From Gardnerella greenwoodii 00703Dmash (GTDB lineage: Bacteria > Actinomycetota > Actinomycetes > Actinomycetales > Bifidobacteriaceae), in assembly GCF_000263635.1 (NCBI RefSeq), contig NZ_ADEV01000009.1, positions 248,001 to 312,000 of the forward strand: DNA of 64,000 bases, read 5' to 3'. Below, piece after piece: positions 1 to 8,281 of the stretch. The position numbers and the translations under genes are program-made. Position 1 is the stretch's first letter, and every line of letters begins with the position of its first letter. The notes under the pieces are model-generated. The model was not told where the DNA came from. It worked only from the letters and a program-made list of their open reading frames with translations, and did no database searches.

Positions 1-1509
1 TAAAGTGTTAGCGCGTTCAACAGCCAAGTGGCAAGAATCCACGCGATTAACCTGACCCATGCCAATACCAACAGTAGCATTGTTGTGCGCAAGCAAAATA
101 GCATTAGACTTTACGCAGCGAAGCGAGCGCCATGCAAACTGCAAGTCGCGCAATGTATCAACGTCTGCAGGATCACCGGAAACCAAAGTCCAGTTTTCTG
201 GATTATCTCCAAAAGCGTTAATCTTATCTGCCGACTGCACTAAAGCACCGCCGTCAATAGGATGCAATTGCAAATCCAAAACAGGCGGAGTTGCAACCTT
301 AAGAATTCGAAGATTCTTCTTCTTAGTGCGAAGCAATTCCAAAGCTTCTGGCTCATAGTCTGGAGCCACAATAACCTCAGTGAAAATTGGTCGCACACTT
401 TCTGCCATTTCCAAAGTCACTGTGGTATTAGCGGCAATTACACCACCGTAAGCGCTTACAGGATCGCAAGCGTGAGCCTTTTTATGAGCTTCAGCTGCAG
501 TAGCTCCAATTGCTAAGCCACAAGGATTATTATGTTTGCAAACAGCAACAGCAATTTGTGGAGCAAAATCCCAAACCGCACGCCAAGCAGCATCAGCATC
601 AACGTAATTGTTGTAGCTCATTGGTTTTCCGCCAAGAAGCTCAGCTTGAGCGAGTCCTCCCTTATGCAATGGGTCAACATACAATCCAGCCTGCTGGTGA
701 GGATTCTCACCATAGCGAAGCTCGTGTTCCAAACGCCAGGTGCGCGTGTAGTTTGAAGGAAGCGAAATGCATTTCTTTGCTTCTTCAGTATTGCTTGCAG
801 CATTGTTTTCTGCGCTGCTTTCAGCATCTTCCTTAATTGCGTTAAGGCTTTCTGGCTTCGGCCATGCACTTGTAGTCCACTGAGAAATAGCAGCATCGTA
901 AGCCGCAGTATGTTCAAAAGCTTTTGCAGCAAGATATTCGCGCTCTTGCAAACTAAAACCTTCTCCGGAAATAATACGGTCTGCAAGAAGCTGGTAATCT
1001 TTAGGATCTGTAATAACCGCAACAGATTTATGATTCTTAGCAGCAGCCCTAATCATAGAAGGTCCGCCAATATCGATTTTTTCAATAATAGAATCTCGAT
1101 CCGCGCCGCTCATTACCGTATCCACAAATGGGTAAAGGTTAACAACCACTGCATCAAACGGCTTTATATTAAGATCTTCAAGCTGCTTTACATGATCAGC
1201 ATTATTCATATCAGCTAAAATTCCTGCATGAATATGCGGGTCCAAAGTTTTTACCCTACCGTCTAAGCTTTCCGGAAATCCAGTGACTGCAGAAACTTCA
1301 GTAACTTTTACACCAAGTTCTAAAAGCTTTGACGCTGTTGAACCGGTAGACACTACTTGAGTACCTGCCTGAATAAATGCTTTAGCAAGAGTTTCAAGTC
1401 CTTCTTTATGAAAAACAGAAACAAGAACTCGTCTAACCGACCTTCCCCCTGTGGTTATCAGAACATTTGCATTTGATTCTTGGCTATGTGTCTGTTGCAC
1501 GGCGGTCAT
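1..1509 (-). CDS. purH: Bifunctional AICAR formyltransferase / IMP cyclohydrolase, 3' end outside window
   Basis: Catalyses the last two steps of purine synthesis: formylation of AICAR with 10-formyl-THF, then ring closure to IMP. Reading the minus strand from 1509 gives an open frame to the left edge (503 codons). It starts with an IMP cyclohydrolase (MGS-like) domain containing STGSTASKLLE, the family motif SLDGRVKTLDPHIHAGIL, and VVNLYPF followed by EKIDIGGPSMIRAAAKNH. The AICAR transformylase domain follows, with GENPHQQAG and CKHNNPCG. The window cuts the C-terminus (PurH is usually about 520-550 aa, so little is missing). Start choice: AGGAAGG lies directly against the ATG at 1509, so the GTG three codons on (1500) has better spacing and may be the true start. 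The next gene on this strand upstream is the DUF6350 membrane protein, 26 bp away, so the two are probably cotranscribed. Confidence 0.95.
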   Translation of the reverse strand, partial: MTAVQQTHSQESNANVLITTGGRSVRRVLVSVFHKEGLETLAKAFIQAGTQVVSTGSTASKLLELGVKVTEVSAVTGFPESLDGRVKTLDPHIHAGILADMNNADHVKQLEDLNIKPFDAVVVNLYPFVDTVMSGADRDSIIEKIDIGGPSMIRAAAKNHKSVAVITDPKDYQLLADRIISGEGFSLQEREYLAAKAFEHTAAYDAAISQWTTSAWPKPESLNAIKEDAESSAENNAASNTEEAKKCISLPSNYTRTWRLEHELRYGENPHQQAGLYVDPLHKGGLAQAELLGGKPMSYNNYVDADAAWRAVWDFAPQIAVAVCKHNNPCGLAIGATAAEAHKKAHACDPVSAYGGVIAANTTVTLEMAESVRPIFTEVIVAPDYEPEALELLRTKKKNLRILKVATPPVLDLQLHPIDGGALVQSADKINAFGDNPENWTLVSGDPADVDTLRDLQFAWRSLRCVKSNAILLAHNNATVGIGMGQVNRVDSCHLAVERANTL

Positions 1510-1535
1510 CCTTCCTAAAAATAGTAGTGAGGAAT

Positions 1536-2948
1536 TTATTTTATTTTGGTCTTTGATGAAACCGTTCTAGGAGCGGCTTTTTTCAAAGACAAAGGTGATT
1601 TTCTTTGTATTAATTCGGTATCTGTTTTATTTGTATTATCTTCTGCAGGATCAGAAGTAGTTTCAGTTTCAACGCTAAGAGTTTTGTTTTGCGCAGAATT
1701 TTTATTAAGCAGCATAGCAAAAAGATAACGAATTGCCCAAGATAGCAATATTGAAAGAACTGCAATAAGCCACGCTGCACAAACAGCATAAAGAGTAAGA
1801 TGACCTACAGCCCTTGTGCTTTCAACAATGTCAACTCCAACAAAAGAAAGCCTGTACTCTCCTAAAGATCCGTTTGCTAAAGCAAAAACAATAGTAAAAA
1901 TAATTGTTATTAAAGAAGCGATGCAAATGCTTACTGCAGCTGACTGAGCTAAGCCCATAGCAAAAGCTTTAAGCTCTTCTTTATCTTTAATATTTTTTAA
2001 GCGCAATCCACAACCGCGCTTATGCAATATTGCTAAAAGTATTACAGCAAAACAAATTATTGGAATAATGCTCAATATTGCGTTTCGGTATAAAGAGTCG
2101 GATACTGATTCAGGAAATATTCCAAAAACTGGCACTGGTGGCAAAGATTTGTGCGTTGAGGAAACCAAAGTAAAATGCGCAACTTTGCCAATACTAAATC
2201 CTGCTCCACAAATCCAAGACAAAGCCCAAATAGCTATATTTGGCAACCATACTAGGCATGCAATTGACGTAAGAATACGCGAACCATTTTGCATACCGAG
2301 TTTTATGAAGAAAGAATTAACAGAACCAATATTCGTGCAGCACCAAACTATTACAGTTACTAAAGCTACAGTCGAGTATATTGCAAATAAAATAACTGCC
2401 GAGCGTTTAATTACACGAATATTTTTTTGCACAAATTCAGGACACGTTTGCTTATAAAGCTGTTTAAAAGTTTTATAAACTAAACTGCGTGGGAAAACAG
2501 CAATAAACAAAGATATTAAGTATATTAAAGCTGTTTTGAAAATAATAACAGGAACAGAATCAACCAAAGTTATATGCGTATTTTGTGAAAGAATTACGTT
2601 AATAGCAACCCAAAATACAGTACCTGTTACGTATGCAGTAGAACCGCCTTCAACTTTTCTAATTAAACTAGCAAGGGAGACTATAAGCAAAATTGTTAAG
2701 CCTAAAGGAGTTATTGTTAGCACACAATTGTCAAAAGTAAGACCAATTCCTTGAGCAAACATAAATACAGCCCAAGTCATAGACATTGCGGAATCAGAAA
2801 GATTACCAGTTCCTTCTTCAATAGAAACTACGAGTAAAGTAAGAGATAAGAAAAGCCCTATTGTAAGAGAAAAAACAAAAATTACAATAAACGGAGTAAT
2901 TACACCTTTAGATACGCTGATTAAGGATGACTTAAGTTTTTCAACCAT
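1536..2948 (-). CDS. DUF6350-type multi-spanning membrane protein
   Basis: A 470-residue integral membrane protein with roughly ten or more hydrophobic segments over residues 15-420 and a hydrophilic, Thr/Lys-rich cytoplasmic-type tail (about 425-470). Length, membrane pattern and position directly before purH match the actinobacterial DUF6350 family, which commonly sits in the purN-purH neighbourhood. The function of that family is not firmly established. ATG at 2948 is preceded by a GAAAGGAGAAG Shine-Dalgarno sequence. It is probably the first gene of a two-gene unit with purH. No catalytic motif is visible. Assignment to the family is by context and topology, not by a motif. Confidence 0.75.
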   Translation of the reverse strand: MVEKLKSSLISVSKGVITPFIVIFVFSLTIGLFLSLTLLVVSIEEGTGNLSDSAMSMTWAVFMFAQGIGLTFDNCVLTITPLGLTILLIVSLASLIRKVEGGSTAYVTGTVFWVAINVILSQNTHITLVDSVPVIIFKTALIYLISLFIAVFPRSLVYKTFKQLYKQTCPEFVQKNIRVIKRSAVILFAIYSTVALVTVIVWCCTNIGSVNSFFIKLGMQNGSRILTSIACLVWLPNIAIWALSWICGAGFSIGKVAHFTLVSSTHKSLPPVPVFGIFPESVSDSLYRNAILSIIPIICFAVILLAILHKRGCGLRLKNIKDKEELKAFAMGLAQSAAVSICIASLITIIFTIVFALANGSLGEYRLSFVGVDIVESTRAVGHLTLYAVCAAWLIAVLSILLSWAIRYLFAMLLNKNSAQNKTLSVETETTSDPAEDNTNKTDTELIQRKSPLSLKKAAPRTVSSKTKIK

Positions 2949-3037
2949 AGCTTCTCCTTTCAGTACTATTTCAAACGTGTAAAACTAATATTAGTAAATA
3001 ATCCTACTGCTTTAAATTGTTTATATTTTGCTAAACT

Positions 3038-3619
3038 CTACGCGGGCATAGTCATTAAACTGCTGCACGGATAATCCTCTAAATCGTTCATTCCACTAAT
3101 GCCAGTAAGTTCAATCACAAAGCTAAATCCTGCAACTTGCCCTTTAGCTTTTTCAACAATATTTGCGGCAGCTTTAGCCGTGCCACCAGTTGCAATAAGA
3201 TCATCAACAATAAGAACACGCTGGCCAGGTTGAATAGCATCATTTTCGATTTCAATACTAGCCTGACCGTATTCAAGCATATAAGATTCGCTAATAACTG
3301 GAGGTGGAAGTTTACCAGCTTTACGAATAGCAAGAAAACCTTTGCCTAAACGTTCTGCTAAAAGTGGGCCGAAAAGAAAGCCGCGAGCTTCAAGGCCTGC
3401 AATTAAGTCGATTGAATCAGGCTCAGTAGGCAAAGCGTCTACTAAAGAGTCAACAAGAATACGAGAAGCGCGTGCGTTAGAAAATATTGGGAGAAAATCG
3501 CGGAATATAATATGCGGATTTGGGAATCCCGGAACGGTACGAATTAATGAAGCAAGATAATCGGAATCATCTTTACTCACTGTTTTCAACGATTTTACTG
3601 TAATATCCGTTGTTGTCAT
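3038..3619 (-). CDS. apt: Adenine phosphoribosyltransferase
   Basis: Salvages adenine with PRPP to AMP in the cytoplasm. The PRPP-binding signature VLIVDDLIATGGTA is present near residues 135-148. The type I phosphoribosyltransferase fold is further supported by IDLIAGLEARGFLFGPLLA and an N-terminal FPNPHIIFRDFLPIF hood/flexible-loop segment. The 193-aa length is slightly above the usual 170-180 because of a short N-terminal extension. ATG at 3619 follows AGGA. It lies downstream of yajC on the same strand but is separated from it by a strong hairpin (3683-3718), so it may have its own promoter. In other actinobacteria secD and secF stand between yajC and apt; they are absent here. Confidence 0.95.
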   Translation of the reverse strand: MTTTDITVKSLKTVSKDDSDYLASLIRTVPGFPNPHIIFRDFLPIFSNARASRILVDSLVDALPTEPDSIDLIAGLEARGFLFGPLLAERLGKGFLAIRKAGKLPPPVISESYMLEYGQASIEIENDAIQPGQRVLIVDDLIATGGTAKAAANIVEKAKGQVAGFSFVIELTGISGMNDLEDYPCSSLMTMPA

Positions 3620-3682
3620 AATCCTAACGTTCTTTTCTTCGCAAGATGTGTTACTGGAATATGGAAAAAATCTGCATATTAG

Positions 3683-3718
3683 CGTGATGCGCGAAGCAAA
3701 AAAACTTCACACATCACG
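3683..3718 (-). terminator. Hairpin terminator after yajC
   Basis: On the minus strand a 14-bp stem (CGTGATG.G.GAAG with two G-U wobbles) closes a seven-T loop. It is followed about ten bases later by a T6 run. It lies 45 bp after the yajC stop and 64 bp before the apt start, so it most likely ends the ruv-yajC transcript. Confidence 0.65.
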
Positions 3719-3762
3719 ACTTAAAATTTTTAATTATAAATTTTACTAAAAGCTTTATTTTT

Positions 3763-4167
3763 TCACTCTGCAGTATTTGCAGTATTTTCAGCTTCTACTG
3801 ATTCTGAAGCTTGTGCATCTTCTGCAGATTCTGCATTAGATTCAGCTTCGTTAGCTTCGTTAGCTGCAGCTTCTTCATCGCTAATAAACGCAGGGCGCAC
3901 ATACAACCTGTTTACAGCTCTAAAAGACACGCGCATTAAGCTACCTTCAGAATCAATAACAATTTCTTCGTACTGCATATCTACGCTTACAATCTTGCCA
4001 ATAATTCCGCCGATTGTAATAACCTCAGTACCTGGCTGCAAAGATTCATGGAATGAACGCATTTCATTCTGACGCTTTTTAGCATTGCGAGTTTGGAACC
4101 ACATCATAACAACCATTACTACGATAAGCGCAATAAGAAGACCGTACTGCTGGAAAAATTGAGGCAC
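3763..4167 (-). CDS. yajC: Preprotein translocase subunit YajC
   Basis: Small SecDF-associated membrane protein. The start is taken as GTG at 4167 (VPQFFQQYG...), because AAGGAGT precedes it by six bases; a longer reading from 4221 has no such site. The resulting 134-aa protein has one N-terminal transmembrane helix (about residues 8-28, GLLIALIVVMVVMMWF). The conserved YajC core follows (RNAKKRQNEMRSFHESLQPG, EVITIGGIIGKIVSV, EEIVIDSEGSLMRV). The C-terminal tail of about 40 residues is very acidic and Ala/Glu/Ser-rich. It follows ruvB by 59 bp in the same direction. No secD or secF is adjacent, unlike the usual actinobacterial order. Confidence 0.92.
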   Translation of the reverse strand: MPQFFQQYGLLIALIVVMVVMMWFQTRNAKKRQNEMRSFHESLQPGTEVITIGGIIGKIVSVDMQYEEIVIDSEGSLMRVSFRAVNRLYVRPAFISDEEAAANEANEAESNAESAEDAQASESVEAENTANTAE

Positions 4168-4226
4168 AATAAACTCCTTAAGTGTCCAACCATAAGACAG
4201 CCGAAATGCCGTCCAAGACAATTATT

Positions 4227-5288
4227 TTAAGCCATCTCGCTGACATTACTAGGAGCTTTCAAACCTAAATGCTCCCAAGCTTTAGCAGTTGCAACGCGGC
4301 CTTTAGGCGTGCGAATTAAGAATCCTTCACGAACCAAATACGGCTCGCAAACTGTTTCAACGGTTTCCGCTTCTTCACCTACCATTGCAGCCAAATTATT
4401 AAGACCAACCGGTCCTCCATTAAATTGGCAAACCATTGCTTTTAGAACTGCAATATCTAGCCTGTCTAAACCTTGAGTATCAATTTGATACAATGCTAAA
4501 GCTTCAACAACAGCATCTTGATTTACACAATCCAAGTCGTGAACAATAGCCCAGTCGCGCACTCGCCTAAGTAAACGATTCGCAATACGAGGAGTTCCGC
4601 GAGATCGCAAAGATAATTCTTTAGCAGCCTGATCTTTAAGATTAATTCCAAGAACTTTAGCAGAACGTTCAATAAGCTTTTCTAGCTCTTCGTGAGGATA
4701 AAAATCAAGATGAGCTGTAAAACCAAAGCGAGCGCGCAATGGAGAAGGAAGCATGCCTTCGCGAGTAGTAGCACCAACTACTGTAAAACGTGGCAAAGTA
4801 AGCGGTATTGAAGATGCTCCAGGCCCTTTACCAACCATAACGTCAACGCGAAAATCTTCCATCGCAATATAAAGCAACTCTTCTGCAGCACGCGGAAGAC
4901 GGTGAATTTCGTCAATAAACAAAACTTCACCAGTGTCCAAAGCGCTGAGAATAGAAGCTAAATCTCCAGCATGCTGAATAGCAGGACCGGAAGTAATACG
5001 AATAGGAACTTGAAGCTCGTTTGCAACAATCATTGCAAGAGTAGTTTTGCCCAAACCTGGAGGGCCAGCCAAAAGCATGTGGTCAGGCGGAACGTCGCGC
5101 TTTTTGGCCGCATCCAAAAATAGTTGCAACTGTGCTTTAAGTAAAGGCTGACCAATAAAACCTTCTAAAGCGCGCGGACGAAGCTCCTCATCACTAAGCT
5201 GCTCATTAGCTAAAGGAGCAGAAGAAACCATGCGCAAAGAATCTTCCGAAACACCAGTATTTAGTGTAGATGCGTATTCATTACTCAT
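4227..5288 (-). CDS. ruvB: Holliday junction branch-migration ATPase RuvB
   Basis: Hexameric AAA+ motor that drives branch migration of Holliday junctions with RuvA. Visible motifs are the N-terminal [11 protein letters not shown] signature, Walker [12 protein letters not shown] (about residues 75-85), Walker [11 protein letters not shown], sensor 1 VVGATTREG, the arginine-finger region PLRARFGF, and the C-terminal winged-helix domain. At 353 aa it is a normal family length. ATG at 5288 follows GGGGGAG. It is the second gene of the ruvA-ruvB pair, 36 bp after ruvA, and shares the LexA-type site upstream of ruvA. Confidence 0.97.
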   Translation of the reverse strand: MSNEYASTLNTGVSEDSLRMVSSAPLANEQLSDEELRPRALEGFIGQPLLKAQLQLFLDAAKKRDVPPDHMLLAGPPGLGKTTLAMIVANELQVPIRITSGPAIQHAGDLASILSALDTGEVLFIDEIHRLPRAAEELLYIAMEDFRVDVMVGKGPGASSIPLTLPRFTVVGATTREGMLPSPLRARFGFTAHLDFYPHEELEKLIERSAKVLGINLKDQAAKELSLRSRGTPRIANRLLRRVRDWAIVHDLDCVNQDAVVEALALYQIDTQGLDRLDIAVLKAMVCQFNGGPVGLNNLAAMVGEEAETVETVCEPYLVREGFLIRTPKGRVATAKAWEHLGLKAPSNVSEMA

Positions 5289-5324
5289 TTCAACTCCCCC
5301 AATGCTTTATTGTAAAGTAGCATA

Positions 5325-5948
5325 TCATCTACCTCTATCTAATGAAGCCAATGCCATGCGAAGAATATTAGGCATATCAGCATCTTTTATAGGAGTAGAA
5401 ATATTATTCTCAGCACAAACCTGTTCAACAGCACGCTGAGAATCAGATTGTCTCCAACCAAGAGAAACAAGACCATCAATTACTGCATTAATGCCAGTAT
5501 CAATAGTTTTGCTGCTTGAAGTTTCAGAAGCATCTGCAGATAAACTGTTAAGATCAATAGAGCCTTTAAGCTCCAGAATAATCTTCTGAGCACCTTTTTT
5601 ACCCAATCCTGGCGCGGAAGAAAGAGCAGTAACATCTCCTTCGGAAATAGCTTTCAAAAGACGATCAACATTAAGAGTAGAAAGAATTGAAAGCGCAACT
5701 TTAGGACCAATACCACTTACTTTTTGAACCTGCAAAAACATGCGTTTAGCAGCTTGAGTTGTAAAAGCGTATAAAGTTATTGAATCCTGCGAAACCTGCA
5801 TAGAAGTATAAACACGAACTTCCTGCCCCTCATGCAAAGAAGACAAATCTTGAGAAGGCATATAAGTTTCGTAACCAACGCCTGAAACAACAATAAGAGC
5901 AGTGCGAGCATCAACAGACGCTACTTGACCAACAAGCATACCAATCAT
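5325..5948 (-). CDS. ruvA: Holliday junction DNA-binding protein RuvA
   Basis: Forms the tetramer that holds the four-way junction for RuvB. The 207-residue protein starts with the OB-fold domain (MIGMLVGQVASV...VVSGVGYETYMP). Domain II follows with its helix-hairpin-helix motifs (KVSGIGPKVALSIL and SAPGLGKKGAQKIILELK). After a Ser/Thr-rich linker comes the C-terminal RuvB-binding three-helix domain (INAVIDGLVSLGW...). ATG at 5948 follows GGAAGGTGAG. A near-perfect GAAC-N4-GTTC palindrome lies 64 bp upstream (6013-6032), consistent with SOS control of ruvAB. Confidence 0.97.
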   Translation of the reverse strand: MIGMLVGQVASVDARTALIVVSGVGYETYMPSQDLSSLHEGQEVRVYTSMQVSQDSITLYAFTTQAAKRMFLQVQKVSGIGPKVALSILSTLNVDRLLKAISEGDVTALSSAPGLGKKGAQKIILELKGSIDLNSLSADASETSSSKTIDTGINAVIDGLVSLGWRQSDSQRAVEQVCAENNISTPIKDADMPNILRMALASLDRGR

Positions 5949-6012
5949 AAACGCTCACCTTCCAGCAATAACAGCTCGCAGCATAACGTAGCAGACAAGT
6001 CAAAAAACAATC

Positions 6013-6032
6013 AATAGAACATCTGTTCTATT
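6013..6032. promoter_or_regulatory. LexA-type SOS box upstream of ruvA
   Basis: A 20-bp near-perfect palindrome with nine-base arms AATAGAACA / TGTTCTATT and two central bases. It contains GAAC-N4-GTTC, the core of the LexA box known in Gram-positive bacteria and actinobacteria. It lies between the ruvC stop and the ruvA start, at a plausible operator distance. That ruvAB is SOS-controlled here is an inference. Confidence 0.75.
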
Positions 6033-6038
6033 GGTATC

Positions 6039-6620
6039 CTACATGCCTCGAGAGACAGAAGAAGCACCGCGAGCCGCGCGCTGAGCTAAAGCCCACTGTT
6101 TTTGAGCTGGAGTTAAATGCTGCTCGCGCTCGCCTCCTTGCAAAGCACCTTCCGGGCGAAGAGCGTGACAAATTGCCTGAGCTAAAGCATCAGCCGCATC
6201 AGCAGGAGTTGGAAGCATATTAAGACCAAGAAGACGAGCAACCATGCGCTCAACCTGAGGCTTTTGCGCCTTGCCGTTGCCAGCAACAGCAAGCTTAACC
6301 TCAGTAGGAGTGTGCAAAGCAACTGGAATATTGCGTTGAGCGGCAGCCAACATAGCAAGGCCTGCTACTTGAGCAGTGCCTAGAACAGTATTTAGATTTT
6401 CCTGAGCAAAAACACGCTCAATAGAAACAGCATCCGGAGAAAAACGCTCAATCTTTTCAACTAAACCATTGTAAATCTTAAGCAAACGCAAATCTTGAGA
6501 AAGATTTGGATCAGATCTCAACACATCGACGTGAATAAAAGAAAGCCGACGCGAAACGCCGGCTTCAATCACGCCGACCCCGCAGCGTGTAAGCCCGGGG
6601 TCAACGCCCAAAATCAACAT
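6039..6620 (-). CDS. ruvC: Holliday junction endonuclease RuvC
   Basis: Resolvase that nicks two opposed strands of the Holliday junction. Catalytic acidic residues are visible in the expected places: Asp7 in [11 protein letters not shown], Glu in [10 protein letters not shown] (about residue 68), and the C-terminal pair in [14 protein letters not shown] (about 140-145). The RNase H-like fold is complete and the 193-aa length is normal, with a short basic tail. ATG at 6620 lies only 6 bp after yebC, so the two are almost certainly cotranscribed. The putative LexA site follows its 3' end and would act on ruvA rather than on ruvC. Confidence 0.96.
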   Translation of the reverse strand: MLILGVDPGLTRCGVGVIEAGVSRRLSFIHVDVLRSDPNLSQDLRLLKIYNGLVEKIERFSPDAVSIERVFAQENLNTVLGTAQVAGLAMLAAAQRNIPVALHTPTEVKLAVAGNGKAQKPQVERMVARLLGLNMLPTPADAADALAQAICHALRPEGALQGGEREQHLTPAQKQWALAQRAARGASSVSRGM

Positions 6621-6626
6621 ATGAAA

Positions 6627-7385
6627 TTATTCTGCTTCCTCAAGCTGAGCCATAACTTCATCCGATGCAGTCCAGTTGCTGTAAATATTCTGAACATCAT
6701 CAAGGTCGTCGAGATTATCAATCAAACGAGAAACCTTCTGAGCATCTTCAAAGCTTAACTCAACTTCGTTATTTGGATGCATAATAATATCTGCAGAATC
6801 GTAGTCGAAACCAGCATCCTGCAAAGCCTTACGAACGGTAACCAAATCGCTGGAATTAGTGTAAACGGAGTACACATCACCATCGTCAGCTACATCCTCA
6901 GCACCAGCTTCTGCAGCTACTTCGAAAAGCTTATCGTAATCAACACCTTCGGATGGAACTTCAATCAAGCCCTTACGCTCAAAGTTGAAGCTCACAGAAC
7001 CGCTTGTTGCCAAAGAGCCGTTACCCTTAGTAAGGGTGGAACGAACGTCAGCAGCAGCACGATTACGGTTATCTGTAAGGCATTCAATAATCAAGCCAAC
7101 ACCTGCAGGAGCGTAACCTTCGTAAACAATCTCCTCGTAGTTAGCGCCGCCAGCTTCTTCACCAGAGCCACGCTTCACCGCGCGCTTGATGTTGTCAGCA
7201 GGCATGGAAGCCTTCTTAGCTTTAACGATGGCATCGTACAACGTAGGGTTACCATCAGGATCTCCACCGCCCAAACGAGCAGCGATTTCAATGTTCTTAA
7301 TAAGCTTGGCAAAAAGCTTGCCACGCTTTGCGTCGATAGCGGCCTTCTTATGCTTGGTAGTCGCCCACTTGGAATGACCTGACAT
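6627..7385 (-). CDS. YebC/PmpR family protein
   Basis: A 252-aa protein with the full YebC/PmpR signature: N-terminal [25 protein letters not shown], then [21 protein letters not shown] and the [19 protein letters not shown] segment. Family members have been described both as DNA-binding regulators and as factors that relieve ribosome stalling, so the exact role here is open. ATG at 7385 follows AGGAGTATC. It sits just upstream of ruvC, as in many actinobacteria and proteobacteria. Confidence 0.95.
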   Translation of the reverse strand: MSGHSKWATTKHKKAAIDAKRGKLFAKLIKNIEIAARLGGGDPDGNPTLYDAIVKAKKASMPADNIKRAVKRGSGEEAGGANYEEIVYEGYAPAGVGLIIECLTDNRNRAAADVRSTLTKGNGSLATSGSVSFNFERKGLIEVPSEGVDYDKLFEVAAEAGAEDVADDGDVYSVYTNSSDLVTVRKALQDAGFDYDSADIIMHPNNEVELSFEDAQKVSRLIDNLDDLDDVQNIYSNWTASDEVMAQLEEAE

Positions 7386-7446
7386 GATACTCCTAAAATG
7401 TACAATTAATCAAACGAAACGATTTTATTGCGCTTTCGCGACAATT

Positions 7447-8103
7447 TTACTTATCTTTTTGTTGAAGACCTTGCTTTACTTCGAGAATACGCTGAATAAC
7501 AGTTACAATACCGCCGATAGAAAGCAGTATCATTGCGCAACTTAACCAGAAAAGTTGATTAGTTATACCAGATAACCCAATAGCAACAAGAATTATAGCT
7601 ACACGATCTGCTCTAGTAATCAATCCACTTTTAGGATCAACCGAAATTGACTGACCGCGAGCGCGAGTGTACGAAGTTACGAAAGCTGCCATAAGCGCAA
7701 TCATGCAAGTAAATAATCCAGCGTATTTTAACAACATTCCAATAATGGACGGTATCCACATGCACACGCTTTTATTATTTGCACGCCACAAGCAAATGAA
7801 CACTGCCATAAATAAGGACCAGTCTGCAATACGGTCAAGAGTTGAGTCAAGAAATGCGCCGAAACGAGTGCCACCAGTAGTTAGTGCAGCAACTGAGCCA
7901 TCCAAACCGTCTGCAAGTACGAAAATCGTAAGAAATATTGCTCCTGCAAAAAGTTGTCCTGTAAAAGCCGTTACGAAAGATATAACAACTACTGCTAATG
8001 TTCCAACAATTGTTACAGCGTTAGCGCTTACGCCTAGGCGAACAAACAATTTTGCAACCGGAGCAATAACACGCTTAAAGCTGCTGCGTAACGATTCCAA
8101 CAT
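7447..8103 (-). CDS. pgsA: CDP-alcohol phosphatidyltransferase (phosphatidylinositol-phosphate synthase-like)
   Basis: Integral membrane enzyme of phospholipid head-group synthesis. Start taken at ATG 8103 (MLESLRSSFKRV), eight bases after AGGAAGG; 218 aa with about six membrane segments. The family signature D-x2-D-G-x2-A-R...G-x3-D-x3-D appears as DGLDGSVAA...GTRFGAFLDSTLD near residues 75-100. All four acidic residues are present, but the signature Arg after the Ala is Ala here. The neighbourhood (thrS upstream, yebC downstream) matches the actinobacterial locus of the phosphatidylinositol-phosphate synthase gene. That supports the PIP-synthase assignment over PG-phosphate synthase, though sequence alone does not settle it. 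The acyltransferase and mannosyltransferase genes found next to it in mycobacteria are absent. Confidence 0.8.
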   Translation of the reverse strand: MLESLRSSFKRVIAPVAKLFVRLGVSANAVTIVGTLAVVVISFVTAFTGQLFAGAIFLTIFVLADGLDGSVAALTTGGTRFGAFLDSTLDRIADWSLFMAVFICLWRANNKSVCMWIPSIIGMLLKYAGLFTCMIALMAAFVTSYTRARGQSISVDPKSGLITRADRVAIILVAIGLSGITNQLFWLSCAMILLSIGGIVTVIQRILEVKQGLQQKDK

Positions 8104-8189
8104 TGAATCAACCTTCCTGCTCTCGCAAGTAAAACTTGTGTTCAATCAACATTCTTATAGTAACCGCGCGGCTGTAAGAAGATAGCAAG

Positions 8190-8223
8190 AAGCCCACACA
8201 ACGTTAAGAAGTGTGGGCTTTTT
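8190..8223 (-). terminator. Hairpin terminator between thrS and the CDP-alcohol phosphatidyltransferase gene
   Basis: Ten-base perfect arms AAGCCCACAC / GTGTGGGCTT with an 11-nt loop. T-rich sequence follows on both strands, so it could work in either direction. It lies 59 bp after the thrS stop and ends the thrS transcript. Confidence 0.75.
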
Positions 8224-8281
8224 AGTTAAAGATTCAGCTTACACAAAAACTTACGTTAGCGTTTAAGTTAGCTAACCTAAA

